Below are positions 31,744-39,303 of a stretch of DNA of 40,739 bases, piece after piece (position 1 is the first letter of the stretch; each line of letters opens with the position of its first letter). Position numbers and translations under genes: made by a program. A model generated the notes under the pieces. The model searched no databases. It saw only the letters and a program-made list of their open reading frames with translations, and was not told where the DNA came from. Origin of the DNA: Neobacillus rhizosphaerae (GTDB lineage Bacteria; Bacillota; Bacilli; Bacillales; Cytobacillaceae); assembly GCF_937468385.1 (NCBI RefSeq), contig NZ_CALBWS010000042.1, forward strand, positions 1 to 40,739, given 5' to 3'.

Positions 31744-33944
31744 GGGATCGCCCCTTTCCAGGCAGCTTTTAATTCATCAACTAAAGACTCAAGAACAGGA
31801 ACAGTTCCATTCAGAACTCGCAGTGCAGCCGATTCATTCACTTCACCGATAAGACTCGCGTCTACTAAACTTTCAAACTCTGCTTGATGTTCTTTTTTCA
31901 CTGATAAAAGAAAACGTGATTGTGTTTCACTGAATAATGCAGAAATTGAATCTCCTGTTATATTCACATCAGCCCCAAGCCCTTCACCTGCAAAAAGACA
32001 TTCTGAAAGGGCAACAGCTAAACCGCCTTCTGACAAGTCGTGTGCAGATTGAATCAATCCAGCACGAATCGCAGCTAGAACCTGACCTTGTCTTTCTTTT
32101 TCCATTTCAATATTTAATTCCGGTGCTTTTCCGAAAATTTTTCCGTACAACAATTTTTGCAGCTCACTGCCGCCAAATTCCGGTTTCGTTTCCCCTACTA
32201 AATAAATAAGGTCGCCACTTGTTTTAAAATGTTGAGTTGTAATATGGTCAAGGTCGGTTACAAGACCAACCATTCCAATAACAGGTGTCGGGTAAATCGC
32301 TGTACCGCTTGTTTCGTTATACAAGGATACGTTTCCGCCGATAACAGGTGTTTCAAGGACACGGCAGGCTTCACTGATTCCATCGGCTGCTTTTTCAATT
32401 TGCCAGAATACCTCTGGCTTTTCAGGATTCCCAAAATTCAAGTTATCGGTAATTGCTAATGGTTCTGCACCAGAACATACAATGTTTCGGGCAGCTTCTG
32501 CGACAGCAATTTTTCCACCGGTTTCTGGATCCAAGTACACATAGCGGGAATTACAATCCGTGGTCATCGCTAGTGCTTTACGTGTCCCTCTAATACGGGT
32601 TACAGCAGCATCTGAACCTGGTGATACAACTGTGTTGGTGCGCACCATGTAATCATATTGCTCATAAATCCATTCCTTGCTGGCAATGGTAGGCTGGCTT
32701 AACAATTTTAATAATGTATCTTTGAGGTCATCGACCTGCGGAACTTCATTTTCCGTCGCTTGGAATTCAGCAAAGTAGGCCGGTTCTTTGGATGGTTTGT
32801 GATAAACCGGTGCATCCTCAGCCAATGCATCAACTGGCAGGTCGGCAACGACTTCCCCTTTATGGATCAGGCGAAATTGTTTATCGTCCGTTACCTTTCC
32901 AATTGCAACAGCTTCTAAATCATATTTTGAAAAAAGATCATTGATCTCTTGTTCTCTGCCTTTTTTCACGACAATGAGCATCCTTTCCTGTGATTCAGAC
33001 AGCATCATTTCATAAGCAGTCATTCCGGTTTCGCGTTGCGGAACAAGATCTAAATTCATCTCGATGCCCATCCCGGCTTTGCTGGCCATTTCTGAAGAAG
33101 AGCTGGCGAGTCCAGCGGCACCCATATCCTGAATCCCAACAAGGGCATCCGAATGAATGAGCTCCAAGCATGCTTCTAACAACAGCTTCTCCATGAATGG
33201 ATCGCCGACCTGCACCGCAGGACGTTTTTCATCAGACTGCTCCGTTAATTCCTCTGAAGCAAACGTCGCACCGTGAATCCCATCGCGTCCGGTCTTTGCA
33301 CCGACATACATCACGGTATTGCCCAGACCATGGGCCTGACCTTTTTTAATATCTTCATGATTTATCAGACCGACACACATAGCATTGACGAGAGGATTTC
33401 CATCATAGGATGGGTCAAACTGCACCTCACCGCCGACTGTCGGAATCCCGATGCAGTTGCCGTAGCCGGCAATACCTGCGACTACTTCTTTAAATAAATA
33501 GCGCACTCTGGCTGAATCCAGTTCGCCAAAGCGAAGCGAGTTTAGCATGGCAATTGGACGTGCGCCCATCGAAAATACATCACGGATGATTCCGCCGACG
33601 CCTGTTGCCGCGCCTTGGTATGGTTCAATCGCGGATGGATGGTTATGGCTTTCAATTTTAAACACAACCGCCTGACCGTCGCCGATGTCGACAATCCCAG
33701 CACCTTCACCTGGACCTTGAAGGACTCTTTCACCTGTTACCGGGAATTTTTTTAACACCGGCTTCGAGTTTTTGTAGCTGCAATGTTCGGACCACATTAC
33801 TGAAAATAGGCCTGTTTCGGTATAGTTCGGTGTCCGGCCAATAATATCTTCAATCATTGCAAATTCTTCATCGGACAAACCCATTTGTTGATATAACTTT
33901 TCTGTTTTTATCTGATTAGGATTTGGTTCAAGCGTTAACAACAT
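31719..33944 (-). CDS. purL: FGAM synthase subunit PurL (small-type)
   Basis: The catalytic subunit of phosphoribosylformylglycinamidine synthase, step 4, converting FGAR to FGAM with ammonia delivered by PurQ. At 741 residues it is the short PurL that needs PurS and PurQ, unlike the 1300-residue enterobacterial fusion. Visible blocks: FSVMWSEHCSYKNSK, KIESHNHPSAIEPYQGAATGVGG, GGEVQFDPSYDGNPLVN, IQDMGAAGLASSSSEMA and the second-half repeat DLSEGGLAVALSE. Its first 17 bases overlap the end of purQ. Confidence 0.98.
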   Translation of the reverse strand: MLLTLEPNPNQIKTEKLYQQMGLSDEEFAMIEDIIGRTPNYTETGLFSVMWSEHCSYKNSKPVLKKFPVTGERVLQGPGEGAGIVDIGDGQAVVFKIESHNHPSAIEPYQGAATGVGGIIRDVFSMGARPIAMLNSLRFGELDSARVRYLFKEVVAGIAGYGNCIGIPTVGGEVQFDPSYDGNPLVNAMCVGLINHEDIKKGQAHGLGNTVMYVGAKTGRDGIHGATFASEELTEQSDEKRPAVQVGDPFMEKLLLEACLELIHSDALVGIQDMGAAGLASSSSEMASKAGMGIEMNLDLVPQRETGMTAYEMMLSESQERMLIVVKKGREQEINDLFSKYDLEAVAIGKVTDDKQFRLIHKGEVVADLPVDALAEDAPVYHKPSKEPAYFAEFQATENEVPQVDDLKDTLLKLLSQPTIASKEWIYEQYDYMVRTNTVVSPGSDAAVTRIRGTRKALAMTTDCNSRYVYLDPETGGKIAVAEAARNIVCSGAEPLAITDNLNFGNPEKPEVFWQIEKAADGISEACRVLETPVIGGNVSLYNETSGTAIYPTPVIGMVGLVTDLDHITTQHFKTSGDLIYLVGETKPEFGGSELQKLLYGKIFGKAPELNIEMEKERQGQVLAAIRAGLIQSAHDLSEGGLAVALSECLFAGEGLGADVNITGDSISALFSETQSRFLLSVKKEHQAEFESLVDASLIGEVNESAALRVLNGTVPVLESLVDELKAAWKGAIPCLLKSRD

Positions 33945-34611
33945 TTGCTTCCCTCCAAGTCTTCACAATTGATTGAAACAATTTTAATCCGTCGGCACCG
34001 CCGAGCAATTCATCTACCGCTCTTTCCGGGTGCGGCATCATTCCAAGAACATTCCCTTTTTCGTTTATAATTCCAGCGATATCCTCTAGACTGCCATTCG
34101 GATTTTGCTGATAAGTAAATACGATTTGGTTATTTTCCTTTAATTGAGCGAGCGTTTGCTCGTCACAATAGTAATTTCCTTCGCCATGGGCGACCGGAAT
34201 CGTAATGGTTTGGCCTTGTTCGTATTCAGCAGTAAATATCGTTCTGTTGGTTTCTACTTTTAGTTCAACTGGTTTGCAAATAAATGATAGACTTTCATTC
34301 CGTCTCATTGCACCTGGCAGTAAGCCTGCTTCAAGAAGGATTTGGAATCCATTGCATACCCCAAGAATTGGCTTGCCAGCTTCTGCCGCTTTTACAACTT
34401 CTTTCATTACGTTGCTAAAACGGGCAATCGCTCCCGACCTGAGATAGTCGCCGTAAGAAAAACCGCCTGGCAGGAGAATCCCGTCATATTCAGCTAAGCT
34501 TTCAGTATCGTGCCAGACATATTCGACTTCCTCGCCAAGTTCATCTTGAATCGCATGAAACATATCGACATCACAGTTCGAGCCCGGAAAAACAATAACC
34601 GCAAATTTCAC
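33928..34611 (-). CDS. purQ: FGAM synthase glutaminase subunit PurQ
   Basis: Class I glutamine amidotransferase that releases ammonia for PurL. The 227-residue protein has FPGSNCDVD near the start, LLPGGFSYGDYLRSGAIARF, the nucleophile GVCNGFQILLEAG and the catalytic HPERA. The start is the GTG at 34611, which overlaps the purS stop by four bases (GTGA) and gives the usual Bacillus N-terminus KFAVIVFPGSNCD; the longer frame from 34623 would add four residues without support. AGAGGAGTG lies nine bases before. Confidence 0.97.
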   Translation of the reverse strand: MKFAVIVFPGSNCDVDMFHAIQDELGEEVEYVWHDTESLAEYDGILLPGGFSYGDYLRSGAIARFSNVMKEVVKAAEAGKPILGVCNGFQILLEAGLLPGAMRRNESLSFICKPVELKVETNRTIFTAEYEQGQTITIPVAHGEGNYYCDEQTLAQLKENNQIVFTYQQNPNGSLEDIAGIINEKGNVLGMMPHPERAVDELLGGADGLKLFQSIVKTWREANVVNA

Positions 34612-34862
34612 TGGGCGACACACTCCTCTACCTCATAGCGGTAATCCTCAATAACTGGATTGGCTAACAGTTTCGTACAAATCTCGTTTACGACTTCATC
34701 AAGGTCGCGATCTGATTTTTCAATCATGAGTTCCATATATTTACCGATGCGGACATCGGTAACTTCTTGATAATTTAACGAATTTAATGATTGGGTTACA
34801 GCCTTGCCTTGCGGATCTAATACACTTTCTCTCAATGTTACGTATACTTTGACTTTAAACAT
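34608..34862 (-). CDS. purS: FGAM synthase accessory subunit PurS
   Basis: A small 84-residue subunit that bridges PurL and PurQ in the FGAM synthase complex. The sequence MFKVKVYVTLRESVLDPQGK, followed by AVTQSLNSLNY, is the family signature. The start is the ATG at 34862, with TTGGAGGTC seven bases before; the longer frame from 34877 begins within that site. It overlaps purC by eight bases and purQ by four, so the three subunits' translation is coupled to neighbours. Confidence 0.97.
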   Translation of the reverse strand: MFKVKVYVTLRESVLDPQGKAVTQSLNSLNYQEVTDVRIGKYMELMIEKSDRDLDEVVNEICTKLLANPVIEDYRYEVEECVAQ

Positions 34863-35568
34863 GCTGATGACCTCCAAGTCTAGTTAAAATCGTCTTATAT
34901 GCATCTGTTAAACTTCCTAAATCACGGCGGAATACATCTTTATCCAGCTTTTCATTTGTTTTTTGATCCCATAAGCGGCATGTATCAGGAGAAATTTCAT
35001 CAGCTAATAAAATTTGTCCCTGTGGGTCTTTCCCAAACTCAAGTTTAAAATCGATTAAGTTTATGCCTAGTTCTGAAAAAAAGCTCGATAAAACCGCATC
35101 TACTTCCAGCGCTTTTTCTCGTAAAATCGTAATCTCTTCGGCTGTCGCCGCTTTTAGTTCAAGGATATGATCCACTGTTACCAGCGGGTCACCCAGTGCA
35201 TCATCTTTCAAATAAAACTCAACTATTGGCGCTGATAGCGGTGCCCCTTCTTCGATTCCCAATCTTTTTGAAAAGCTGCCTGCAGCCACGTTACGAACGA
35301 CTACTTCTAGCGGAATGATGGTTACTTTCTTCACCAACTGCTCCGTTTCGGAAATTCTTTTGATAAAGTGTGATTCAATTCCTTGTTCTTTTAGCTTTAA
35401 AAATAACAAACTAGTAATCTCGTTATTCAAACGGCCTTTTCCAGAAATGATTTCCTTTTTTTGACCGTTAAAAGCAGTTGCTGAATCCTTGTACTCCACT
35501 AATACAACATGCTCATCATCCGTCTTGTAAATGCGTTTTGCTTTTCCTTCATAAAGTAGTTCCTTCAT
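34855..35568 (-). CDS. purC: SAICAR synthase
   Basis: Joins aspartate to CAIR using ATP, step 7 of IMP synthesis. The 237-residue protein has ELLYEGKAKRIY at the N-terminus (ATP site), SGKGRLNNEITSLLF, EVVVRNVAAGSFSKRLG, and LIDFKLEFGKDPQGQILLADE followed by ISPDTCRLWD. The start is the ATG at 35568 after AAGGAGTG; the GTG three codons upstream is part of that site. It is the only pur gene with a real gap before it (143 bp from purB), which holds a hairpin. Confidence 0.97.
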   Translation of the reverse strand: MKELLYEGKAKRIYKTDDEHVVLVEYKDSATAFNGQKKEIISGKGRLNNEITSLLFLKLKEQGIESHFIKRISETEQLVKKVTIIPLEVVVRNVAAGSFSKRLGIEEGAPLSAPIVEFYLKDDALGDPLVTVDHILELKAATAEEITILREKALEVDAVLSSFFSELGINLIDFKLEFGKDPQGQILLADEISPDTCRLWDQKTNEKLDKDVFRRDLGSLTDAYKTILTRLGGHQHV

Positions 35569-35617
35569 TGTGGACACTCCTTATTTCGCAATATTGGGAA
35601 TCTTCGGGCTAGATGAA

Positions 35618-35645
35618 GGGGCAAAACTCCTTCTGTTGTTGCCCC
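35618..35645. repeat. Hairpin in the purB-purC gap
   Basis: A perfect 7-bp stem GGGGCAA/TTGCCCC with a 14-base loop lies in the otherwise plain gap 35569-35711. In the operon's direction (minus) no T-run follows, so it should not end the transcript. In the plus direction ATTTCTTTTTTC follows, which makes it look like a terminator for antisense transcripts. Confidence 0.6.
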
Positions 35646-35711
35646 ATTTCTTTTTTCGTCTTTACAGTCGTCAGTAACACTCTTTTTCCAAGGTTTCGGT
35701 CGCTTAGGACA

Positions 35712-37010
35712 TTATCCATTCAACCCTAATCGATCAAAAATCGTATCAACATGCTGGAGATGATAGTTGTAATCAAAACAATCCGCAATTTCTACCGGTG
35801 AAAGCAATGAGGTGATTTTTCCCTCTGCTTCAATCAAGCCTCGGAACGGAACTTGTTTTTCCCATGCCTCCATAGCCTTTGGCTGTACCGTGTCATATGC
35901 TTCTTCTCGGGATAATCCCTTATCAATCAAAGCCAACAGCACCCGCTGCGAATAAATTAAGCCAAGTGTCCGTTCCATGTTGCGTTTCATATTTTCCGGA
36001 TAAACAGTCAAGTTTTTCACAATATTGCCGAAGCGGTTTAGCATGTAATTCAAACCAATCGTCGCATCAGGCAAAATGATTCGCTCAGCCGAGGAATGTG
36101 AAATATCGCGTTCATGCCAGAGTGGAACATTTTCATAAGCAGTCAGCATGTAACCGCGAAGGACACGGGCAATCCCCGTCATATTTTCCGATCCAATTGG
36201 ATTCCGTTTATGCGGCATCGCTGATGAGCCTTTTTGTCCTTTTGCAAAAAACTCTTCTACCTCACGCGTTTCACTTTTTTGCAGACCGCGGACTTCCACC
36301 GCAAATTTTTCAATCGAAGTCGCAATCAAAGCAATCGTTGACATATAGTGAGCATGTCGATCACGCTGCAACGTTTGCGTCGAGATTGGCGCCCGACCAA
36401 GGTCCAATTTTTCACAAACATACTGTTCCACAAACGGGTCAATATTAGCATAGGTACCAACAGCACCAGATATTTTTCCAAACTCCACTCCTTGTGCCGC
36501 CTGTTTAAATCGTTCAAGATTTCGCTTCATTTCCTCATACCATAAGGCAAGCTTTAACCCGAAAGTTGTCGGCTCGGCATGAACACCGTGCGTCCGACCC
36601 ATCATAACGGTGTATTTATGCTCTGCCGCCTTATTTTTTAAAATCTCAATAAAGTTTTCGATGTCCTTTTGTAAAATGGCATTGGCCTGCTTTAGCACAT
36701 AGGACAGGGCCGTATCGACCACATCCGTTGAAGTTAAGCCGTAATGAACCCATTTTCGTTCTTCACCTAAAGTTTCCGAGACCGCTCGGGTAAAGGCCAC
36801 GACATCATGTCTCGTTTCTGCTTCAATTTCTTTAATTCTGTCAATATTGAAAGAGGCATTTTCGCGAAGCTTTTTCACATCCTCTTTAGGTATGTCACCC
36901 AACTCAGCCCATGCCTCGCAGGCAAGAATTTCGACTTCAAGCCAGGCATTAAAGCGGTTCTCCTCCGTCCAGATAGCTCCCATTTCAGGTCTTGTATAAC
37001 GATCAATCAT
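35712..37010 (-). CDS. purB: Adenylosuccinate lyase
   Basis: Cleaves SAICAR to AICAR plus fumarate, and adenylosuccinate to AMP plus fumarate, so it serves both IMP synthesis and the AMP branch. The 432 residues match the Bacillus enzyme. The fumarase/aspartase superfamily signature is KGSSAMPHKRNPIGSEN; other blocks are MGRTHGVHAEPTTFGLK, HYGLTSTDVVDTA and WHERDISHSSAERIILPDA with the catalytic His/Ser. The ribosome site GGAGG lies over the purK stop, seven bases before the ATG. Confidence 0.98.
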   Translation of the reverse strand: MIDRYTRPEMGAIWTEENRFNAWLEVEILACEAWAELGDIPKEDVKKLRENASFNIDRIKEIEAETRHDVVAFTRAVSETLGEERKWVHYGLTSTDVVDTALSYVLKQANAILQKDIENFIEILKNKAAEHKYTVMMGRTHGVHAEPTTFGLKLALWYEEMKRNLERFKQAAQGVEFGKISGAVGTYANIDPFVEQYVCEKLDLGRAPISTQTLQRDRHAHYMSTIALIATSIEKFAVEVRGLQKSETREVEEFFAKGQKGSSAMPHKRNPIGSENMTGIARVLRGYMLTAYENVPLWHERDISHSSAERIILPDATIGLNYMLNRFGNIVKNLTVYPENMKRNMERTLGLIYSQRVLLALIDKGLSREEAYDTVQPKAMEAWEKQVPFRGLIEAEGKITSLLSPVEIADCFDYNYHLQHVDTIFDRLGLNG

Positions 37011-37013
37011 GTT

Positions 37014-38162
37014 TTATCCTCCGATCTTTTCCTTCACTGTCTTCCAAATGCTGCTCCCGTCAATCTCATGAAGGGCCTCTTCCACATTATCACTTAGAAT
37101 AGTCACATGTCCCATTTTTCGTTTTATCTTCGCGTCTTTTTTTCCATACAAATGAATCTTCCAGTCTTTCATCGTCGGAATGACCTCATATAGGTTTTCA
37201 AGATGCTCTCCTAATAGGTTGACCATAACAGCCGGTTTTAATAGCTCCGTGCTGCCTAAAGGCCAATTACAGATAGCACGGATATGCTGTTCAAACTGTG
37301 ACGTTGCACAGGCTTCGATTGAAAAATGCCCAGAGTTATGTGGTCGTGGTGCTAATTCATTAACATATAGTGTGCCATCACAAGTTACAAACATCTCAAC
37401 AGCAAGCGTTCCGACTAATCCAAATGAATCAGCAATCTGCTTTGCTATTTGGATGGCGTTTTCCTTTATATTCTGTGAAATTCGAGCCGGAACAATCGTT
37501 TGATGTAAAATATTCTCTTCATGAACATTTTCGGCTACAGGGAAAATCGCTGTTTCTCCATCAAGTTTTCTCGTTACGATGACAGATAGTTCTTTTTCAA
37601 AGGGAATCCATTTTTCTAACACACAAGCACCATGTTGAAGAAGTGCTTCTCCCTTTAATAAGTCTTGCTGGTCTTTCATCACCAACTGGCCTTTCCCATC
37701 ATAGCCGCCTCGTGACGTTTTCAGGACAGCTGGATAGCCAACCGTCTTTATTTTTAAAAATAAATCTTCTATTTTGCTGATGATTTCGTATGGGGCAACC
37801 TCTGCACCCGCTTCTTGAATGGCGATTTTTTCTTTTATTCGATCCTGTGTGATGGTTAGTAGCTCCGGACCTTGTGGGACGTATGCCCTTGCACATAGCC
37901 AGCTTAACGTATCGGCATCAATGTTTTCAAATTCATATGTTACCACATCACTAATCTGAGCCAATTTGCTGATGGCTTTACGGTCATCGTATGCACCAAT
38001 CACTTCAATATCTGCTACTTGTCCACAGGGGGAGTCTGAAGCAGGTTCTAAAACAGCAATTCGAAAGCCTTGAGCCTTAGCAGCAAGAGCCATCATTCTG
38101 CCGAGCTGGCCTCCACCGATAATCCCAATTGTTGCTCCTGGTAAGATCGTTTTGTTATGCAA
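37014..38162 (-). CDS. purK: N5-carboxyaminoimidazole ribonucleotide synthase (ATPase subunit)
   Basis: ATP- and bicarbonate-dependent carboxylation of AIR to N5-CAIR, used by PurE. ATP-grasp protein with GATIGIIGGGQLGRMMALAA near the N-terminus, VTYEFENIDADTL, AVLKTSRGGYDGKGQ and VNELAPRPHNSGHFSIEACATSQFEQ. I prefer the TTG at 38162 (382 residues), because AGAAAGTAGTGATC, close to the full Shine-Dalgarno sequence, ends three bases before it. A GTG at 38171 inside that site would add three residues. The gene overlaps the end of purE by eight bases. Confidence 0.95.
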   Translation of the reverse strand: MHNKTILPGATIGIIGGGQLGRMMALAAKAQGFRIAVLEPASDSPCGQVADIEVIGAYDDRKAISKLAQISDVVTYEFENIDADTLSWLCARAYVPQGPELLTITQDRIKEKIAIQEAGAEVAPYEIISKIEDLFLKIKTVGYPAVLKTSRGGYDGKGQLVMKDQQDLLKGEALLQHGACVLEKWIPFEKELSVIVTRKLDGETAIFPVAENVHEENILHQTIVPARISQNIKENAIQIAKQIADSFGLVGTLAVEMFVTCDGTLYVNELAPRPHNSGHFSIEACATSQFEQHIRAICNWPLGSTELLKPAVMVNLLGEHLENLYEVIPTMKDWKIHLYGKKDAKIKRKMGHVTILSDNVEEALHEIDGSSIWKTVKEKIGG

Positions 38163-38643
38163 GTTGATCACTACTTTCTAGCACTTCAAGTTGGGTAGCT
38201 TCTCTTCTAGCTTCTAATTTATTAGCGATCTCTAAGTCTTCCGTTGCTAAAATTTGTGCAGACAGCAAACCTGCATTCACTGCACCAGCTTTTCCAATTG
38301 CAACTGTCGCCACCGGTACACCGCCCGGCATTTGTACAATTGATAGTAAGGAGTCTAGACCACTTAAAGCTTGTGATTGAATCGGAACGCCGATTACTGG
38401 CAAGGTTGTTTTGGCTGCAACCATCCCAGGAAGATGGGCCGCTCCGCCCGCTCCGGCAATAATAACCTTCAAGCCTCTTTTTCTTGCTCCATTTGCATAA
38501 GTAAACATTAAATCCGGTGTACGATGGGCCGAAACAACTTTTTTTTCATAAGCAATTTCGAACTGATCTAGCACCTCACAAGCATGTTTCATCGTTTCCC
38601 AATCCGATTTACTCCCCATGATTACTCCAACAAGAATTGCCAT
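38155..38643 (-). CDS. purE: N5-carboxyaminoimidazole ribonucleotide mutase
   Basis: Moves the carboxyl group of N5-CAIR to give CAIR, step 6 of IMP synthesis. At 162 residues it equals B. subtilis PurE. Blocks: GVIMGSKSDWETMKHA, the catalytic SAHRTPD, and GAGGAAHLPGMVAAKTTLPV followed by IGVP. The start is the ATG at 38643 after AAAGGGGG. A longer frame to 38694 runs back into the riboswitch terminator and is not real. First gene of the operon; its expression is set by PurR at the promoter and by the riboswitch in the leader. Confidence 0.97.
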   Translation of the reverse strand: MAILVGVIMGSKSDWETMKHACEVLDQFEIAYEKKVVSAHRTPDLMFTYANGARKRGLKVIIAGAGGAAHLPGMVAAKTTLPVIGVPIQSQALSGLDSLLSIVQMPGGVPVATVAIGKAGAVNAGLLSAQILATEDLEIANKLEARREATQLEVLESSDQLA

Positions 38644-38658
38644 CTCATATCCCCCTTT

Positions 38659-38725
38659 AAAAAAACCAAATAAAATGCCCGTAACAAATAGCATCTCATG
38701 AAGAGAAAGCCATTTGTCCGGGCAT
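38659..38725 (-). terminator. Riboswitch-controlled terminator of the pur leader
   Basis: On the minus strand ATGCCCG-GACAAATGGC (38709-38725) pairs with GCTATTTGTTA-CGGGCAT (38675-38692), followed by TTTTATTTGGTTTTTTT. It is the expression platform of the purine riboswitch, ending 16 bp before the purE start. Confidence 0.9.
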
Positions 38726-38791
38726 AATCATGGCAACAGAAAGTAAGGGAGGCCAAGGAAGTCCCCTTAATGTGCCGAACATATTGACTTT

Positions 38792-38862
38792 CCCTCATAG
38801 TCCAATAATTTACGGTTATTGGGTAGAAACTTATGGGCCATATTCCCATGGATATACGAGGG
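38792..38862 (-). ncRNA. Purine (guanine-class) riboswitch aptamer
   Basis: On the minus strand the P1 helix is CCCTCGTA (38855-38862) with TATGAGGG (38792-38799). The conserved joining regions and loops are present: TATCC, then GGAATATGGCCC, GTTTCTACC, CCGTAAAT and GGACTAT. The specificity base in GACTAT is C (adenine aptamers have T in GATTAT), so it should bind guanine or hypoxanthine. Binding would favour the downstream terminator and lower pur operon expression. Confidence 0.95.
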
Positions 38863-38892
38863 TAAAGGTAAATTGTTTAATCCGTTAGCTTT

Positions 38893-38922
38893 ATCTTACC
38901 AAGCAATTCATCTGGCTGTCAA
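38893..38922 (-). promoter_or_regulatory. pur operon promoter
   Basis: A perfect -35 TTGACA (38917-38922) and -10 TAAGAT (38893-38898) with an 18-bp spacer, minus strand. The implied start near 38886 gives a leader of about 243 nt, very close to that of the B. subtilis pur operon. Confidence 0.85.
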
Positions 38923-38926
38923 CAAA

Positions 38927-38970
38927 TAAATCGAACATTATTAAAAATTATAGTTATAATGTTCGTGTTT
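38927..38970. promoter_or_regulatory. PurR operator (two inverted PurBoxes)
   Basis: TAAATCGAACATT (plus, 38927-38939) and AAACACGAACATT (minus, 38958-38970) each match the PurBox consensus AWWWCCGAACWWT at 11 of 13 positions. They are inverted around an AT-rich centre and lie at about -41 to -84, the usual place for PurR. The palindrome CGAACATTAT...ATAATGTTCG could also form a hairpin behind yebG, but the PurBox match explains it better. Confidence 0.8.
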
Positions 38971-39167
38971 TACTCAATCAATATCGCTTCAAAGACTATT
39001 TGACGGCCAACAGGTTCATAAATAGTTTCGTTACCTTTTTTTATTTCTTGAAAAATCGGCTTTTCCGTTCGGCGGACAGGAACATAACCTTGCTGTTTCA
39101 TTCTAGTCAAGCAGTCCTCTATACTTTCATTATCCGCAACTTCAAATTGCATTTTCTTTTTACTCAT
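38970..39167 (-). CDS. yebG: NETI motif-containing protein (YebG)
   Basis: A 65-residue protein with the NETI motif in KKGNETIYEPVGRQIVFE at about 44-61, which names the family. The N-terminus is basic (MSKKKM) and the middle is amphipathic (DCLTRMKQQGYVPVRRTEKP). The function is unknown. It lies directly upstream of the purine operon in the same direction, as in B. subtilis, and its stop codon lies within the PurR operator. The ribosome site (GAGGGAAG) is rather far from the ATG. Confidence 0.88.
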   Translation of the reverse strand: MSKKKMQFEVADNESIEDCLTRMKQQGYVPVRRTEKPIFQEIKKGNETIYEPVGRQIVFEAILIE

Positions 39168-39303
39168 GAAAATAACTTCCCTCGTTTCACTGATTTAAAA
39201 CTGCAGTAGATTATATTTATTTTCGAATCCTAAATGATTCTTATGCATATGTAACAAAATAATATATGTTCACTTCATACAATTCAACTAAAAGGAGCGT
39301 AAA

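Noticed and set aside
35646..35711. Second promoter for purC
   Set aside because: TTGGAA and ACTGTA are at usable spacing but the -10 is a poor match.
38643..38694. N-terminal extension of PurE
   Set aside because: The extra 17 codons are the terminator of the riboswitch; AAAGGGGG sits before the ATG at 38643 and the shorter protein has the family length.
38932..38965. Terminator for yebG
   Set aside because: The palindrome is two PurBoxes at the expected distance from the pur promoter, and only a weak AT-rich stretch rather than a T-run follows.
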